This document shows, piece by piece, positions 27,211 through 39,307 of a stretch of 64,000 nucleotides of DNA (position 1 is its first letter; the number at the start of each line of letters is the position of its first letter). Below the pieces are notes generated by a model that saw only the letters and a list, made by a program, of their open reading frames with translations, did not search any database and had not been told where the DNA came from. The stretch lies in NCBI RefSeq assembly GCF_006442975.2, contig NZ_CP083954.1, positions 1,481,001 through 1,545,000 on the forward strand, written 5' to 3'. The stretch comes from Mesorhizobium sp. B2-1-1 (GTDB lineage Bacteria > Pseudomonadota > Alphaproteobacteria > Rhizobiales > Rhizobiaceae). A program made the translations under genes and the position numbers.

Positions 27211-28610
27211 CACGCGGCTCCTTTGGCTGGCACGAAGATCGCCATGACGATGCCGAGCTTGCGCCAGACCGTGAAGGACAGCGCGCCGGCCTCGAAGATC
27301 ATGGCGAAGGCGGTGGCCATTGCGGCGCCCCACAGGCCGAAGAGCGGGATCAGCACCACGTTCAGGCCAATGTTGAAGGCCAGCGTCATGGCATAGACGG
27401 CGGCGCAGACATTCTGGTTGCCGCTCATGGTGAGCAGGCTTTCGCACGGGCCCACGGCGGCGCGCGCCACGACGCCGAAGACGAGCAGGAACAGAAGCGG
27501 ATAACCCGATGTGAATTCGGGACCGAACAGCATCAGCATCGGTTTGCCAAGCGCCAGCACCAGCAGAGCCATGGCGAGCGATGGCCAGAAGGTCCACGAC
27601 ACCGTCTCGCGGGCGAAGGCGGCGAGCTTTTCCGGCTCGCCATGGGTGAACTGGGCATAGCGCTGAGCGACGCCTGCCTTGACGGCGAAGTAGACGAAAT
27701 GCACCAGCGCCAGTGTCTTGACCGTGGCGAAATAGACGGCGACGTCGTTGGGGTCCATATAGGCGCCGACCATCAGCACGTCGGCATTGGTGAGCAGGAA
27801 AAAGAAGCTTTCGACCAGGAAGATCGGCAGCGAGACAATGAACCATTGTGCGAAATGCACCTTCATCGGCCCGGCCGGAATCTGCTTTTCCATGCGCCGG
27901 GTGACGCCGATAAGCTGGGCGAGCGTGGTGACGTAAGTGGCGGCGATCGAGGCGAAGATCGCGGTCTTCGCGTCGGGCGCGTAGCCGGCGAAAAGCATCA
28001 GCGCCATGAACAGCAGGATCAGCACGGGCCGTATCAGATAGGTCGGCGCCAGGGCGAACAGCGCCCAGCTGTTCGCCCTGGCCTGGCCTTGCAGCAGGTC
28101 CGACAGCGCTATCATCGGCAGGCAGATGACGCCGAGGATGAACGGCAGGACATAGTAGTTTTCAGTCCATGACGAAGCGCGCCACACGCCGAGTGCGCCG
28201 AGCCCGGCGATGACCGTCGAAGCGATCAGGACGAACAGGCGGCTGGCCACGACGATACCGCGCAACTCGTCGATGAGGCCGCGCTCGCGGTATTCGGGAA
28301 TGAAGCGGATAACCGAGGTGTGGAAGCCGAGGCAGGCGAGATTGCCGACGATGACCATGGTCACCCAGACAAGGACGAAGATGCCGTATTCGAACGAGCC
28401 CATCCAGCGTGCCATCAACACCTGGCTGACGAAGGCGATGACGGCGCTGACGATGCGGATGGAAAAGGCAATGACCGACATGCGGCCGGCCTCGCCGCGC
28501 TCGTCGGCGGTGAACAGCACGGCGTCGACGCGGCCAAGCAACGGCTCCACGCGCAGCGCCAAACGCTGCGGCAAGAACCGCCCGGCTGTCGTGGCCGCGG
28601 AAAAGCGCAC
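27210..28610 (-). CDS. Oligosaccharide flippase / polysaccharide export protein (MATE-like)
   Basis: Polytopic membrane protein with about 12-14 helices of the polysaccharide_synt/MVF type that flips lipid-linked sugars across the inner membrane. Recognisable: EAGRMSVIAFSIRIVSAVIAF, then GSFEYGIFVLVWVTMVIVG and SVIRFIPEYRERGLIDELRG. The start is uncertain; GTG 28610 (466 aa) puts a GGAG about 10 nt upstream and fits the expected N-terminus RFLPQRLALRVEPLLGRVDAV; the frame stays open to 28784. Coupled to the following acetyltransferase. Confidence 0.82.
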   Translation of the reverse strand: MRFSAATTAGRFLPQRLALRVEPLLGRVDAVLFTADERGEAGRMSVIAFSIRIVSAVIAFVSQVLMARWMGSFEYGIFVLVWVTMVIVGNLACLGFHTSVIRFIPEYRERGLIDELRGIVVASRLFVLIASTVIAGLGALGVWRASSWTENYYVLPFILGVICLPMIALSDLLQGQARANSWALFALAPTYLIRPVLILLFMALMLFAGYAPDAKTAIFASIAATYVTTLAQLIGVTRRMEKQIPAGPMKVHFAQWFIVSLPIFLVESFFFLLTNADVLMVGAYMDPNDVAVYFATVKTLALVHFVYFAVKAGVAQRYAQFTHGEPEKLAAFARETVSWTFWPSLAMALLVLALGKPMLMLFGPEFTSGYPLLFLLVFGVVARAAVGPCESLLTMSGNQNVCAAVYAMTLAFNIGLNVVLIPLFGLWGAAMATAFAMIFEAGALSFTVWRKLGIVMAIFVPAKGAA

Positions 28611-28786
28611 CCCGATTGTTCTCCGTTTTCCGCTTCTTTCCAGGCTTTGGTGTAGCGGAGACACCTTAAGAAAGGGTGGGTGGAAGAGGCATACACAATG
28701 GCAGAGAGGCCAGCGAGGACGACCGGTGTGGGTTCCATGCCGCAGGCAGGAGACAGGCGCTCTGTCGTTCCAACTCCCAGCCAAGC

Positions 28787-28993
28787 CTAAGAGCGGCGCG
28801 CTTCGCCGTGAGTTGCGACATAGTCGATCTCGGAACGGCTGATGCCGATGTCTTTCAGCATGAAATCGGGCATGGCCTCCAGGTGACGCCGCTCATGTCG
28901 GAGGCGCCGTCCGCGCGCCAGCCAAGCGAGGATGGCCATCAGCCGCCACGGTGGGGCGCGCAGCCTTGCCAGGAAGATAGCTATCTCGGGCAT
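28787..28993 (-). CDS. DUF1127-family small protein
   Basis: A 68-aa protein ending with the DUF1127 signature (LEAMPDFMLKDIGISRSEIDYVATHG). DUF1127 proteins are abundant in alphaproteobacteria; some bind RNA and affect phosphate or carbon metabolism and small-RNA turnover. The N-terminal half is hydrophobic/basic (FLARLRAPPWRLMAILAWLARG). A run of small minus-strand genes lies upstream of it. Confidence 0.85.
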   Translation of the reverse strand: MPEIAIFLARLRAPPWRLMAILAWLARGRRLRHERRHLEAMPDFMLKDIGISRSEIDYVATHGEARRS

Positions 28994-29051
28994 GGTTTCT
29001 CCTCGCGACGCCTGAAAGGCCTGCCGGCACTGTTCCGGCAGGCCGGTGCCG

Positions 29052-29549
29052 TCAGTCGGCCTTTTTCATGGCATCGCATGAGACATTCGGGTTCATGTCG
29101 GCGAAGGCGCCGGTCGGGTTCGGCTTCCAGGCCCAGACATGAAGTTCGTAGAAGGGGCCGAGGCCGTAGCGGTTGGGAGCGCTGTCGAAGTTGAACAGCT
29201 GGCCTTCGAGCGACGCAGGACCCTTCGCGGTGATATATTCGACGGCCACCAGCTTCAGCTTGCCATCGGCCATCGGCTCGTACATCACGGCCTCCGGCTT
29301 GGCGAGGTCGACGGCATCGTCCTTGAGATAGGCGCCATTGACGTAGTGAATGCCCATCGCGCCGCCGGTGATGCCGCTGGCGCAGGGAATCGGCGCATAG
29401 CCCTCGGCGGTGGCCGCCGCGACATTCACGAAGCGGCCGTTGGCCGCCCGCACCTCGGCGGCCAGCCGATTGCCACTCTCCGCAGATGCGGCAGTGGCGG
29501 TGATCGCCATGATGGACAGCGCGGCAAGGCGCCAGAAATTGACGTTCAT
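29052..29549 (-). CDS. Conserved hypothetical secreted protein
   Basis: 165 aa with a signal peptide (MNVNFWRLAALSIMAITATAASA) and a conserved periplasmic domain: the blocks PCASGITGGAMGIHYVN, PEAVMYEPMADGKLKLVAVEYI, FYELHVWAWKPNPTGAFADMNPNVSC recur in an uncharacterised family of secreted proteins. The two cysteines (PIPC and NVSC) could form a disulfide. ATG 29549 has GGAG upstream. Function unknown. Confidence 0.8.
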   Translation of the reverse strand: MNVNFWRLAALSIMAITATAASAESGNRLAAEVRAANGRFVNVAAATAEGYAPIPCASGITGGAMGIHYVNGAYLKDDAVDLAKPEAVMYEPMADGKLKLVAVEYITAKGPASLEGQLFNFDSAPNRYGLGPFYELHVWAWKPNPTGAFADMNPNVSCDAMKKAD

Positions 29550-29681
29550 TTTATTCTCCATTGGTTGTTGGTGACGCGCAGGCGGCAGGACCGGCCTGTA
29601 AGGCCCTGCTGCCATGCCTGCGCGTTGGATCGTCAGTTGCGGGACGGGTCCGATCCGTTCCTCTCTAGCCGGGCGGCGGTC

Positions 29682-29963
29682 TCATTGATGCCACCACCAA
29701 TATTCCCAGTAGTCCCGCCGCATCTCGTGCTCCGGCAGGCCGACGTCCCGCCTTAAATAATCGTCTTGCGGTGGCAGGCGCCTGCGCCGGCTTCGCAATG
29801 GCGCGAGCAGCGCGGAGACAATCCGCGATGCGAGACCACGCCGGGAGGGTGCATGGTCGAACGCCACGACGGCGGCTGCCGTTTCGGGAGGAAACAGCAC
29901 GGAAAGCCGACACCCATCGCTGCCCAGGACGATCTCACGCTCATTGTTCCATCCTTGGTCCAT
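29682..29963 (-). CDS. Small protein with DUF1127-like, Trp-rich C-terminus
   Basis: 93 aa. The tail QDDYLRRDVGLPEHEMRRDYWEYWWWHQ resembles a DUF1127 motif extended by an aromatic run; the middle (SALLAPLRSRRRRLPP) is basic. It begins 4 nt after the DUF4242 gene and is probably translated from the same message. I do not know a function. Several antisense frames overlap it, but only this one has a coherent composition. Confidence 0.65.
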   Translation of the reverse strand: MDQGWNNEREIVLGSDGCRLSVLFPPETAAAVVAFDHAPSRRGLASRIVSALLAPLRSRRRRLPPQDDYLRRDVGLPEHEMRRDYWEYWWWHQ

Positions 29964-29967
29964 AGGG

Positions 29968-30240
29968 TCAGCGATAAAAGTAAGGGTCCAGGACCCTCAC
30001 CTCCGTGATCTTGTCCACCGGTAGCGAATTCTTCTGCGCCGTGCTGCGGATCGCCTCCGGCGAGGGGGCGTCGTAGATGCAGAAACTCTTGTTCCTGTCG
30101 GGCGACACGAAGGAGTGCAGCCAGGTGACCCCCTTCTCGGCGTTGCGCATGATGATGCCGCCGAGCGCCGTCGCGCCGACGTCGTTCGTCGGCACGTTGA
30201 GCCCGTCGGGGAATGTCCGTTCGATCAGATAGCGAGGCAT
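29968..30240 (-). CDS. DUF4242-family protein
   Basis: 90-aa ferredoxin-like protein starting MPRYLIERTFPDGLNVP, with HSFVSPDRNKSFCIYDAPSPEAIR, the hallmark of DUF4242 (SCO4226-type nickel-binding relatives). It is the first gene of a minus-strand run and is divergent, across 216 nt, from a large LuxR-family ATPase regulator, which may control it. Function unknown; a metal or small-ligand sensor role is inference from the family. Confidence 0.82.
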   Translation of the reverse strand: MPRYLIERTFPDGLNVPTNDVGATALGGIIMRNAEKGVTWLHSFVSPDRNKSFCIYDAPSPEAIRSTAQKNSLPVDKITEVRVLDPYFYR

Positions 30241-30456
30241 GGAGTGGCTTCCTTTTGTGACTGATTCACGCTCGAAATGAGCGCGGTTGGAGAAAAATCA
30301 CGATCGTCGAAAGCGCACATCGGAGCCTTTCCCCATATTGCGCGGGACGATTCCCTATGTTTTCGACGTTTGGTCTGGGAGCCACACTGCGGATACCGAA
30401 GCGGGGGTATTTTTGGAGAAGGGTCGAGGGACGACGATACTTATGGGCCAGTGACG

Positions 30457-33042
30457 ATGCTTCTGGAACGGCAGGCACAACTCGATCAGTTGGAGGAACT
30501 GCTCGCGGAGGCCGCGCGCGGTCGCGGCCGCGTGGCGGCATTGCTGGGCGAGGCCGGCGCCGGCAAGACGGCACTCGTCGAGGCGTTCGTAACCCGTGCC
30601 GGGCAGCACGTTTCCATATTCCGCAGCGCTTGCGAGGACCTGTCGATTCCCGATCCGCTTGGACCGCTCTATGATCTGGCCCGGGACGCGCAGTGGGCAC
30701 TGCCCCGGGCAATCGACGACCGCCAAGGTCAGCGGCTGCCCCTGTTTTCAGACGCTCTCGAGGTTTTCGAGGCGAGGTCTCGGCCGGGTTTGCTGGTCAT
30801 CGAGGATATGCACTGGGCCGACGACGCGACCCTGGATTTCGTCCGTTTCCTGGGCCGGCGCATCACCAACACGCATATGCTGGTGCTGTTCACGGCACGC
30901 ACCGACCGCAGCGAAGGGCAGATGCGTGCGCGCCGGGTGCTCGGCGAAATTCCAGCCGGCAACGTCCAGCGCATCGAAGTGCCACTGCTCAGCGAGGCGG
31001 CGGTGTTGTCGCTTGCCGAAGCAGCCAACCGCGACGGCAGCGCAATCTATCGCGCCACCGCGGGCAACGCCTTCTTCGTCACCGAATTGCTGGCTGCCGA
31101 AAGCGAGATGATCCCGCCGGCCAGCGTCCGCGACGCCGTGCTGGCGCGTGCCGAGCGCCTGTCGCAGGGAGCGCGCTCGATGCTCGACGCGGTGTCTGTG
31201 TTTCCACGCCGCGCCGATGCCTGGGCGCTGCGCGGCCTCTGTGGCGTCGCCAGCGCCGGCCAGCTGGCGGAATGTGTCTCGAATGGCTTGCTCGACGATC
31301 TCGGCGATGGCTATGCCTTCCGGCACGAGATCGCCCGTCGCGCCATCGAGATGGCGCTGACCTCGAGCCGTCGGCGCGAATTCAACCAACGCGCGCTTTC
31401 CGCACTGCAGGAAAACGCCGAGGTGGCTACCGCAAGGCTTGTGCACCACGCGGTGGAGGCCCAGAATCTGGAGGCGGTGCGCGAGCTTGCCCCGCTCGCA
31501 GCGCGCGAGGCTTCCCGCGTCGGCGCGCATCGCGATGCCGCCGGCTACTACGAGGTCGCCTTGCGGCATGCCGACAGCCTGCCGATGAGCGACCGGGCGA
31601 GGCTTTACGAAGGATATGCGTTTGAATGCCATCTGATCGGCCGCATCGATGCGGCCATCGAGGCGCAGAGCCAGGCGCGCCGGCTACAGCAGGCGCTGGG
31701 CGACACGCTCAGGGAGGGCGACAGCCTCAGATGCCTGTCGCGCTTCGCCTATTTGGTGGGTGACCGCGAACAGGCGGACCTGTTCGGGGCCCAGGCAGTG
31801 GAACTGCTGGAACAGGCGCCTGCCAGTCCGGAGCTTGCCATGGCCTATTCCAATCTCTCGCAGCTGGCGATGCTGGCCGAGAAGCTCGATGAGACGCTGC
31901 TGCTTGGCGGCAAGGCAGTCGCTCTGGCCGAACGGTTGAACAAGCCGGAGATAATCTGCCACGCGCTCAACAATCTTGGCTCGGCCGAGCAGTGGCTTGA
32001 CCTGGCCAAAGGCCGGCTTCACCTCGCCCGCAGCCTTGAAATCGCGCTCGTGCAGAATTTCCAGGAGCACGCGGCACGCGGCTTCACCAATTGCGCCTGC
32101 GCCGAAATGAACCAGCTCGATCTTATGCGCGCGCAATCCTTTCTCGACCGCGGCATTGCCTATTGCGTTGAGAACGACCTCGCGACCTGGCGCGACTATA
32201 TGCGGGGCGTGCAGGCGCAGCTGCTTTTGCGACGCGGCCTTTGGGACGATGCGGCCGCCATGGCTCTCGACGTCATCGACGATGCTGCAACGACGGCCCT
32301 GGTGCGTTACCCATCCTTGGTCGCGCTGGCGAAACTGCGCATAAGGCGAGGCGATCCGGCTGGGCCTGTGCTGGAGGAAATGAAGCGGTTCCTGGACAGG
32401 GGAATGGAGCTGCAGCGGCTGGTGCCTTACACGGCGTCGATGGCCGAACTGGCATGGCTTGGGCAAGGCGACGCCAGTGAGGCGCTTCGCCTGATCGAGC
32501 TGGCAGAAAGCCTGTCGCCGACGAGGGCGATGTTCGCCGAACTGGCCGTCTGGCGGCTGCTCTTGTCGCCTGAAAGCGACCCTGGCGATACGACCGGCAT
32601 GGCGGAGCCCTATCGCCTGCTGCTCGCCGGCGATTGGCACGGTGCCGCGACGCTGTGGGCCCGGCTGGGTGCTCCGTTCGAGCAGGCGCTCGCCCTGCTG
32701 CGCGGCGACGAGCCGGCCCTGCGCCTGGCCCTGGATATATTCGAGGGGCTCGGTGCCCGGCCGGTCGCCCAGCACGTCCGCGCCGTCATGCGGCAGAATG
32801 GCGTCAATAACATTGCAAGGGGACCACGGCAGAGCACGCGCGCCAATCAAGCTGGTCTGACGCTGCGCCAGATGCAGGTCCTGCAACTGATCGAACGCGG
32901 TTTTTCCAACAAGAGAATAGCCGAGCACCTGACCATCTCACCGAAGACCGTCGATCATCATGTCTCGGCGGTGCTGGGCAAGCTGGACGCCATTTCGCGT
33001 GGCGAGGCGACCGCCGCCGCGCGCGATTCCGGGCTGATCTGA
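30457..33042 (+). CDS. LuxR-family transcriptional regulator with AAA ATPase domain (LAL/MalT-like)
   Basis: 861 aa. The N-terminal AAA/STAND domain has Walker A GEAGAGKT (about 28-35) and Walker B LLVIEDMHWADD; a long helical TPR-like middle follows, and the C-terminus is a LuxR helix-turn-helix (LTLRQMQVLQLIERGFSNKRIAEHLTISPKTVDHHVSAVLGKL). Large ATP-binding LuxR regulators switch on binding of an inducer. ATG 30457 fits the family start MLLERQAQLDQLEELL; a longer frame from 30277 is unlike it. Divergent from the DUF4242 gene, its most likely target. Confidence 0.88.
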   Translation: MLLERQAQLDQLEELLAEAARGRGRVAALLGEAGAGKTALVEAFVTRAGQHVSIFRSACEDLSIPDPLGPLYDLARDAQWALPRAIDDRQGQRLPLFSDALEVFEARSRPGLLVIEDMHWADDATLDFVRFLGRRITNTHMLVLFTARTDRSEGQMRARRVLGEIPAGNVQRIEVPLLSEAAVLSLAEAANRDGSAIYRATAGNAFFVTELLAAESEMIPPASVRDAVLARAERLSQGARSMLDAVSVFPRRADAWALRGLCGVASAGQLAECVSNGLLDDLGDGYAFRHEIARRAIEMALTSSRRREFNQRALSALQENAEVATARLVHHAVEAQNLEAVRELAPLAAREASRVGAHRDAAGYYEVALRHADSLPMSDRARLYEGYAFECHLIGRIDAAIEAQSQARRLQQALGDTLREGDSLRCLSRFAYLVGDREQADLFGAQAVELLEQAPASPELAMAYSNLSQLAMLAEKLDETLLLGGKAVALAERLNKPEIICHALNNLGSAEQWLDLAKGRLHLARSLEIALVQNFQEHAARGFTNCACAEMNQLDLMRAQSFLDRGIAYCVENDLATWRDYMRGVQAQLLLRRGLWDDAAAMALDVIDDAATTALVRYPSLVALAKLRIRRGDPAGPVLEEMKRFLDRGMELQRLVPYTASMAELAWLGQGDASEALRLIELAESLSPTRAMFAELAVWRLLLSPESDPGDTTGMAEPYRLLLAGDWHGAATLWARLGAPFEQALALLRGDEPALRLALDIFEGLGARPVAQHVRAVMRQNGVNNIARGPRQSTRANQAGLTLRQMQVLQLIERGFSNKRIAEHLTISPKTVDHHVSAVLGKLDAISRGEATAAARDSGLI

Positions 33043-33058
33043 GCACGTAGGAATCGCG

Positions 33059-33077
33059 CCCGGATCAGAAATCCGGG
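33059..33077. terminator. Possible hairpin between convergent LAL regulator and secA
   Basis: A 7-bp stem CCCGGAT/ATCCGGG with a 5-nt loop lies in the 58-nt gap between the two convergent genes. No T-run follows on either strand, so termination would be inefficient or Rho-assisted. Confidence 0.3.
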
Positions 33078-33100
33078 AATGTGAGCCCTGCGGGTTTTCC

Positions 33101-35833
<2,733 letters not shown>

Positions 35834-36092
35834 CCAATGGTCCTTTCGATAGAATTCTCAAACTGAGACGAGCGCCGGCCGGCCCCATCAAATCCACGTG
35901 AATGCGCCGCCTGTATACGGGCAACGCAAAAAGCGCCCGGAAAACGGTTCTGGACGCAAAGTCGTTGGACAGATAAGAGGGGGCTCAACTGATGTCAACG
36001 CCGCGCTGGCCCTGCCGGTCGCGCCAAATTCGGCCACAATCTGGCTGATCTGGAAGCCTCCCGTCCTTCACATCCTCATCGGAGTCATCTTA

Positions 36093-37010
36093 ATGTCCTT
36101 GTTGTTCCGCCGTGCGTCGCTCGCCAGCCTCGGCCTGGCCGTCGGCCTGTCGGCTCTTTGCCTGTCGCCGCTGATGGCGCAGGAAACCGCACCAGCCCAG
36201 CCGGCACCACCAGCGGCACCGGCCGCACCGGTCGATCCGAATACAGTGGTTGCCACCGTCAACGGCCAACCCCTCACCGAAGCAGATCTCGTGCTTGCCG
36301 AAGGCGAGCTGTCGCAGCAGTTCGCGCAACTCCCGGCCGAGCAACGCCGCGCCGCGGCGCTTTCGGCCGCAATCGAGATCCGCGTCATGGCCGCCCAGGC
36401 CGTCTCGACCGGTCTCGACAAGGATCCCGATTTCCAGCGCCGCATGGCCTTCCTGCAGCAGCGCGCGCTGCATGGCGAGATGGTCGAGAAGGGCGTCGTT
36501 GACAAGGTCACCGACGCCGAGATCCGCGCCCGCTACGACCAGGAGATCGCCAACACGCCGCCGGTCAACGAGGTGCATGCCCGTCACATCCTCGTGAAGA
36601 CGAAGGAAGAGGCCGAGGCGATTATCAAGCAACTCGACGGCGGCGCCGATTTCCAGAAGCTCGCCAACGAGCACACCTCGGATCCGAGCGGCAAGACCAG
36701 TGGCGGCGATCTCGGCTGGTTCGGACCTGGCCAGATGGTGCCGGAATTCGACAAGGCCGCTTTCGCGCTCGAGGTCGGCAAATACACCGAGCAGCCGGTG
36801 CAGTCGCAGTTCGGCTGGCATGTGATCAAGCTCGAGGACAAGCGCACCAAGCAGCCGCCGGCCTTCGACGACGTCAAGGACCAGGCCAAGCAGGCGGTCA
36901 TCCGCGACAAGTATTTCGCGCTGGTCAAGTCGCTGCGCGCCGATGCCAAGGTCGAAATTCCCGATGCCAATTTGAAGAAGGCCGTCGATACGCTGGAAAG
37001 CGCCAAGTAA
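36093..37010 (+). CDS. Periplasmic parvulin-type peptidyl-prolyl cis-trans isomerase
   Basis: 305 aa: signal peptide (MSLLFRRASLASLGLAVG...PLMA), an Ala/Pro-rich linker, a SurA/PrsA-like N-terminal chaperone region, and a PpiC rotamase domain (EVHARHILVKTKEEAEAI, SGGDLGWFGPGQMVPEFDKAAF, QSQFGWHVIKLED). It assists folding of exported proteins, in keeping with its position divergent from secA. ATG 36093 has a CGGAG site; the frame is open to 35898 but upstream residues lack a signal-peptide pattern. Confidence 0.92.
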   Translation: MSLLFRRASLASLGLAVGLSALCLSPLMAQETAPAQPAPPAAPAAPVDPNTVVATVNGQPLTEADLVLAEGELSQQFAQLPAEQRRAAALSAAIEIRVMAAQAVSTGLDKDPDFQRRMAFLQQRALHGEMVEKGVVDKVTDAEIRARYDQEIANTPPVNEVHARHILVKTKEEAEAIIKQLDGGADFQKLANEHTSDPSGKTSGGDLGWFGPGQMVPEFDKAAFALEVGKYTEQPVQSQFGWHVIKLEDKRTKQPPAFDDVKDQAKQAVIRDKYFALVKSLRADAKVEIPDANLKKAVDTLESAK

Positions 37011-37024
37011 ACCAGAACGGTTTC

Positions 37025-37062
37025 GAAAAAGGGGCGCGGTGGCCAAAGGGCGCCGCGCCCTT
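37025..37062. terminator. Bidirectional terminator between ppiC-type gene and tetR
   Basis: An 8-bp GC stem (37032-37039 with 37053-37060) lies between two convergent genes. On the minus strand it is followed by TTTTT (complement of 37026-37030), a good terminator for the TetR gene; on the plus strand only two T follow. Confidence 0.7.
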
Positions 37063-37073
37063 GTTGCGTCAGT

Positions 37074-37673
37074 TCAGCCGTCGGGCCCCTCTATGCCTCG
37101 CAGGAGATAGCGGACCACCTTGCGTATCGTCGCCTCGTCTTCGTCGAGCCGGTTGGTCAGGAGCTGCCGCCACGCATAGGAAGCCACCAGGTCGGCGGCC
37201 ACAGCCGGATCGACATCGGCCGCGACCTCGCCCCTTGCCTTGGCGCGCTCGATGATCTGGCCGGTGTGGGCCCGGCGCCCGCCGGTATAGCCGGCAAGGG
37301 CCGTGGCCGCCGTTTCGTCCGACTGCGCCTCGGCGATCAGCGACCTGAACACGCTGCCCGACGACGTCTCGCGCCAGTGCGCGAACAGGTTCTTGAGGAA
37401 GCCGACGAGATCCTCTTCCAGTCTTCCCGTATCGGGAACATCGACGCGTTTCTGGCGCTGGTAGACCTCCAGCAGCAGCGAGGCCTTGCTCGGCCACCAG
37501 CGATAGATGGTCGGCTTTCCGGCACGCGCCCGCCGCGCCACGGCCTCGATCGAGAAGCCGGCATAGCCGGCCTCGACCAACACCGCCTCGGCGGCATCGA
37601 GAATGGCTTCCGCGCTGTCGGGATTGCGCCGCGCACCGATGGACTTACGCGCCGTATCCGCCTCTTCGGCCAT
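37074..37673 (-). CDS. TetR-family transcriptional regulator
   Basis: 199 aa. The N-terminal helix-turn-helix is clear (ILDAAEAVLVEAGYAGFSIEAVARRARAGKPTIYRWWPSKASLL, residues about 24-67), followed by an all-helical ligand-binding domain of the TetR_C type. No obvious operator or target can be named; argJ lies divergently 387 nt away and is probably not its target. Confidence 0.92.
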   Translation of the reverse strand: MAEEADTARKSIGARRNPDSAEAILDAAEAVLVEAGYAGFSIEAVARRARAGKPTIYRWWPSKASLLLEVYQRQKRVDVPDTGRLEEDLVGFLKNLFAHWRETSSGSVFRSLIAEAQSDETAATALAGYTGGRRAHTGQIIERAKARGEVAADVDPAVAADLVASYAWRQLLTNRLDEDEATIRKVVRYLLRGIEGPDG

Positions 37674-38060
37674 CCTGTCGCCCTCGCCGTCGGTTTAGGC
37701 CGGCAATATAAGTGATCCGGCGATGAAACGAAACGGCCCGTTCTTGGCGGCTGAGGCAGGAGACATTTGCCTGCCATGTCCCCCCGCACGATGCGCAGGC
37801 CGCCATCGGTGCTGACCAACTCTGCCCGCGCTCCCGCGCCGAGTCGCAACGGCTCCCAGAAATACCAGGGCCAGGGTCAGAAGCTGCCCTCGGGAGAGAT
37901 CGCAACCTGGGCAGGGCGGTGCCAGCGAACTGCAACGGAGCCGGCTGCGAACCGGTCAAGGCCAATTCCGGTTCTCACGCCGCCACCAAAACGCCTTGCG
38001 CGGGCGCGCCGTATCGGGCAAACCGGCGTTTCTCCGCCGATTTTTCCCGTCCGAGGTTCC
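37674..38060. other. Intergenic region between tetR and argJ
   Basis: The frames running through it, one of them continuous with argJ, are Pro/Arg-rich and lack family resemblance, so I regard it as a non-coding divergent promoter region. No specific operator was identified. Confidence 0.5.
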
Positions 38061-39302
38061 ATGTCCACGACGATTTCGCCGCTCGCGCCGAAGAAATACC
38101 CCAAGATGCCTGAGATCGAGGGGGTGCGCATCGCCACCGCCGAAGCGGGGATAAAATACAAGAACCGCACCGATCTCCTGGCCATGGTCTTCGAGCCCGG
38201 CACGGCGGTCGCCGGCGTGTTCACAAAGTCGAAATGCCCCTCGGCGCCAGTCGATTTCTGCCGGCAGAACCTTGCCGCGGGCAAGGCCCGGGTGCTCGTC
38301 GTCAATTCCGGCAACGCCAACGCCTTCACCGGCAAGAAGGGCCGGGACTCCACCGCGCTGACGGGCGAAGCGGCAGCCAAGGCTGCCGGCTGCACGCCAG
38401 GCGAGGTGTTCCTGGCCTCGACCGGTGTCATCGGCGAGCCGCTTGACACAACCAAGTTCAGCCATCTGCTGGCTGGTCTGGTCAGCAACGGCAAGCCCGA
38501 CCTGTGGACCGAGGCGGCCAAGGCCATCATGACCACGGACACTTATCCGAAGGTGGCGACGCAGACCGTTAAGCTCGGCGAGACCGATGTCACCATCAAC
38601 GGCATTTCCAAGGGCGCCGGCATGATCGCACCCGACATGGCCACGATGCTGTCCTTTGTCGCCACCGATGCGCCGATCGCCGCCCCCGTGCTGCAGGATC
38701 TGCTGTCGCGCGGCACGGCCAAGACCTTCAACGCGGTGACCGTCGACAGCGACACCTCCACAAGCGACACGCTGCTGCTCTTCGCCACCGGAAAGGCCGC
38801 CAAACGCGGCGCGCCGGAGATAACCGACCCCAAGGATGCCCGTCTGGGGGCCTTCCGCCGTGCGCTCGGCAAAGTGCTGAAGTCGCTGGCGCTGCAAGTG
38901 GTGCGCGACGGTGAGGGCGCCCGCAAGCAGGTCGAAGTCACCGTTACCGGCGCGAAATCGGCGCGCTCGGCCAAGCGCATCGCGCTCTCGATCGCCAATT
39001 CGCCGCTGGTCAAGACGGCGGTCGCCGGCGAGGACGCCAATTGGGGTCGCGTCGTCATGGCCGTCGGCAAGGCCGGCGAGCCGGCTGACCGCGACCGCCT
39101 GTCGATCTGGTTCGGCGACAACAGGCTGGCGCATGAGGGCGAGCGCGATCCGGCCTATTCGGAGGAAGCGACCTCGGCGTATATGAAGCGCGACGACATC
39201 CGCATCCGCGCCGATATCGGCATCGGCCGCGGCAAGGCGACGGTGTGGACCTGCGACCTCACCAAGGAATACGTCGCCATCAATGGCGACTACCGGAGCT
39301 GA
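38061..39302 (+). CDS. argJ: Bifunctional ornithine acetyltransferase / N-acetylglutamate synthase
   Basis: 413 aa. Transfers acetyl from N-acetylornithine to glutamate (and possibly from acetyl-CoA) in arginine biosynthesis. The proenzyme self-cleaves before the nucleophile T195 in [16 protein letters not shown], giving alpha and beta chains. Also [13 protein letters not shown] and the C-terminal [10 protein letters not shown] are diagnostic. ATG 38061 has GAGG upstream. Acetyltransferase and mutT-like genes follow closely. Confidence 0.97.
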   Translation: MSTTISPLAPKKYPKMPEIEGVRIATAEAGIKYKNRTDLLAMVFEPGTAVAGVFTKSKCPSAPVDFCRQNLAAGKARVLVVNSGNANAFTGKKGRDSTALTGEAAAKAAGCTPGEVFLASTGVIGEPLDTTKFSHLLAGLVSNGKPDLWTEAAKAIMTTDTYPKVATQTVKLGETDVTINGISKGAGMIAPDMATMLSFVATDAPIAAPVLQDLLSRGTAKTFNAVTVDSDTSTSDTLLLFATGKAAKRGAPEITDPKDARLGAFRRALGKVLKSLALQVVRDGEGARKQVEVTVTGAKSARSAKRIALSIANSPLVKTAVAGEDANWGRVVMAVGKAGEPADRDRLSIWFGDNRLAHEGERDPAYSEEATSAYMKRDDIRIRADIGIGRGKATVWTCDLTKEYVAINGDYRS

Positions 39303-39307
39303 CGGAC

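Noticed and set aside
25930..27846. 638-aa open frame including the acetyltransferase
   Set aside because: The first 200 residues are an out-of-frame reading of the flippase gene; the acetyltransferase starts at 27210.
37337..37849. Minus-strand frame upstream of tetR
   Set aside because: It overlaps tetR out of frame, begins at a weak TTG, and shows no conserved segment.
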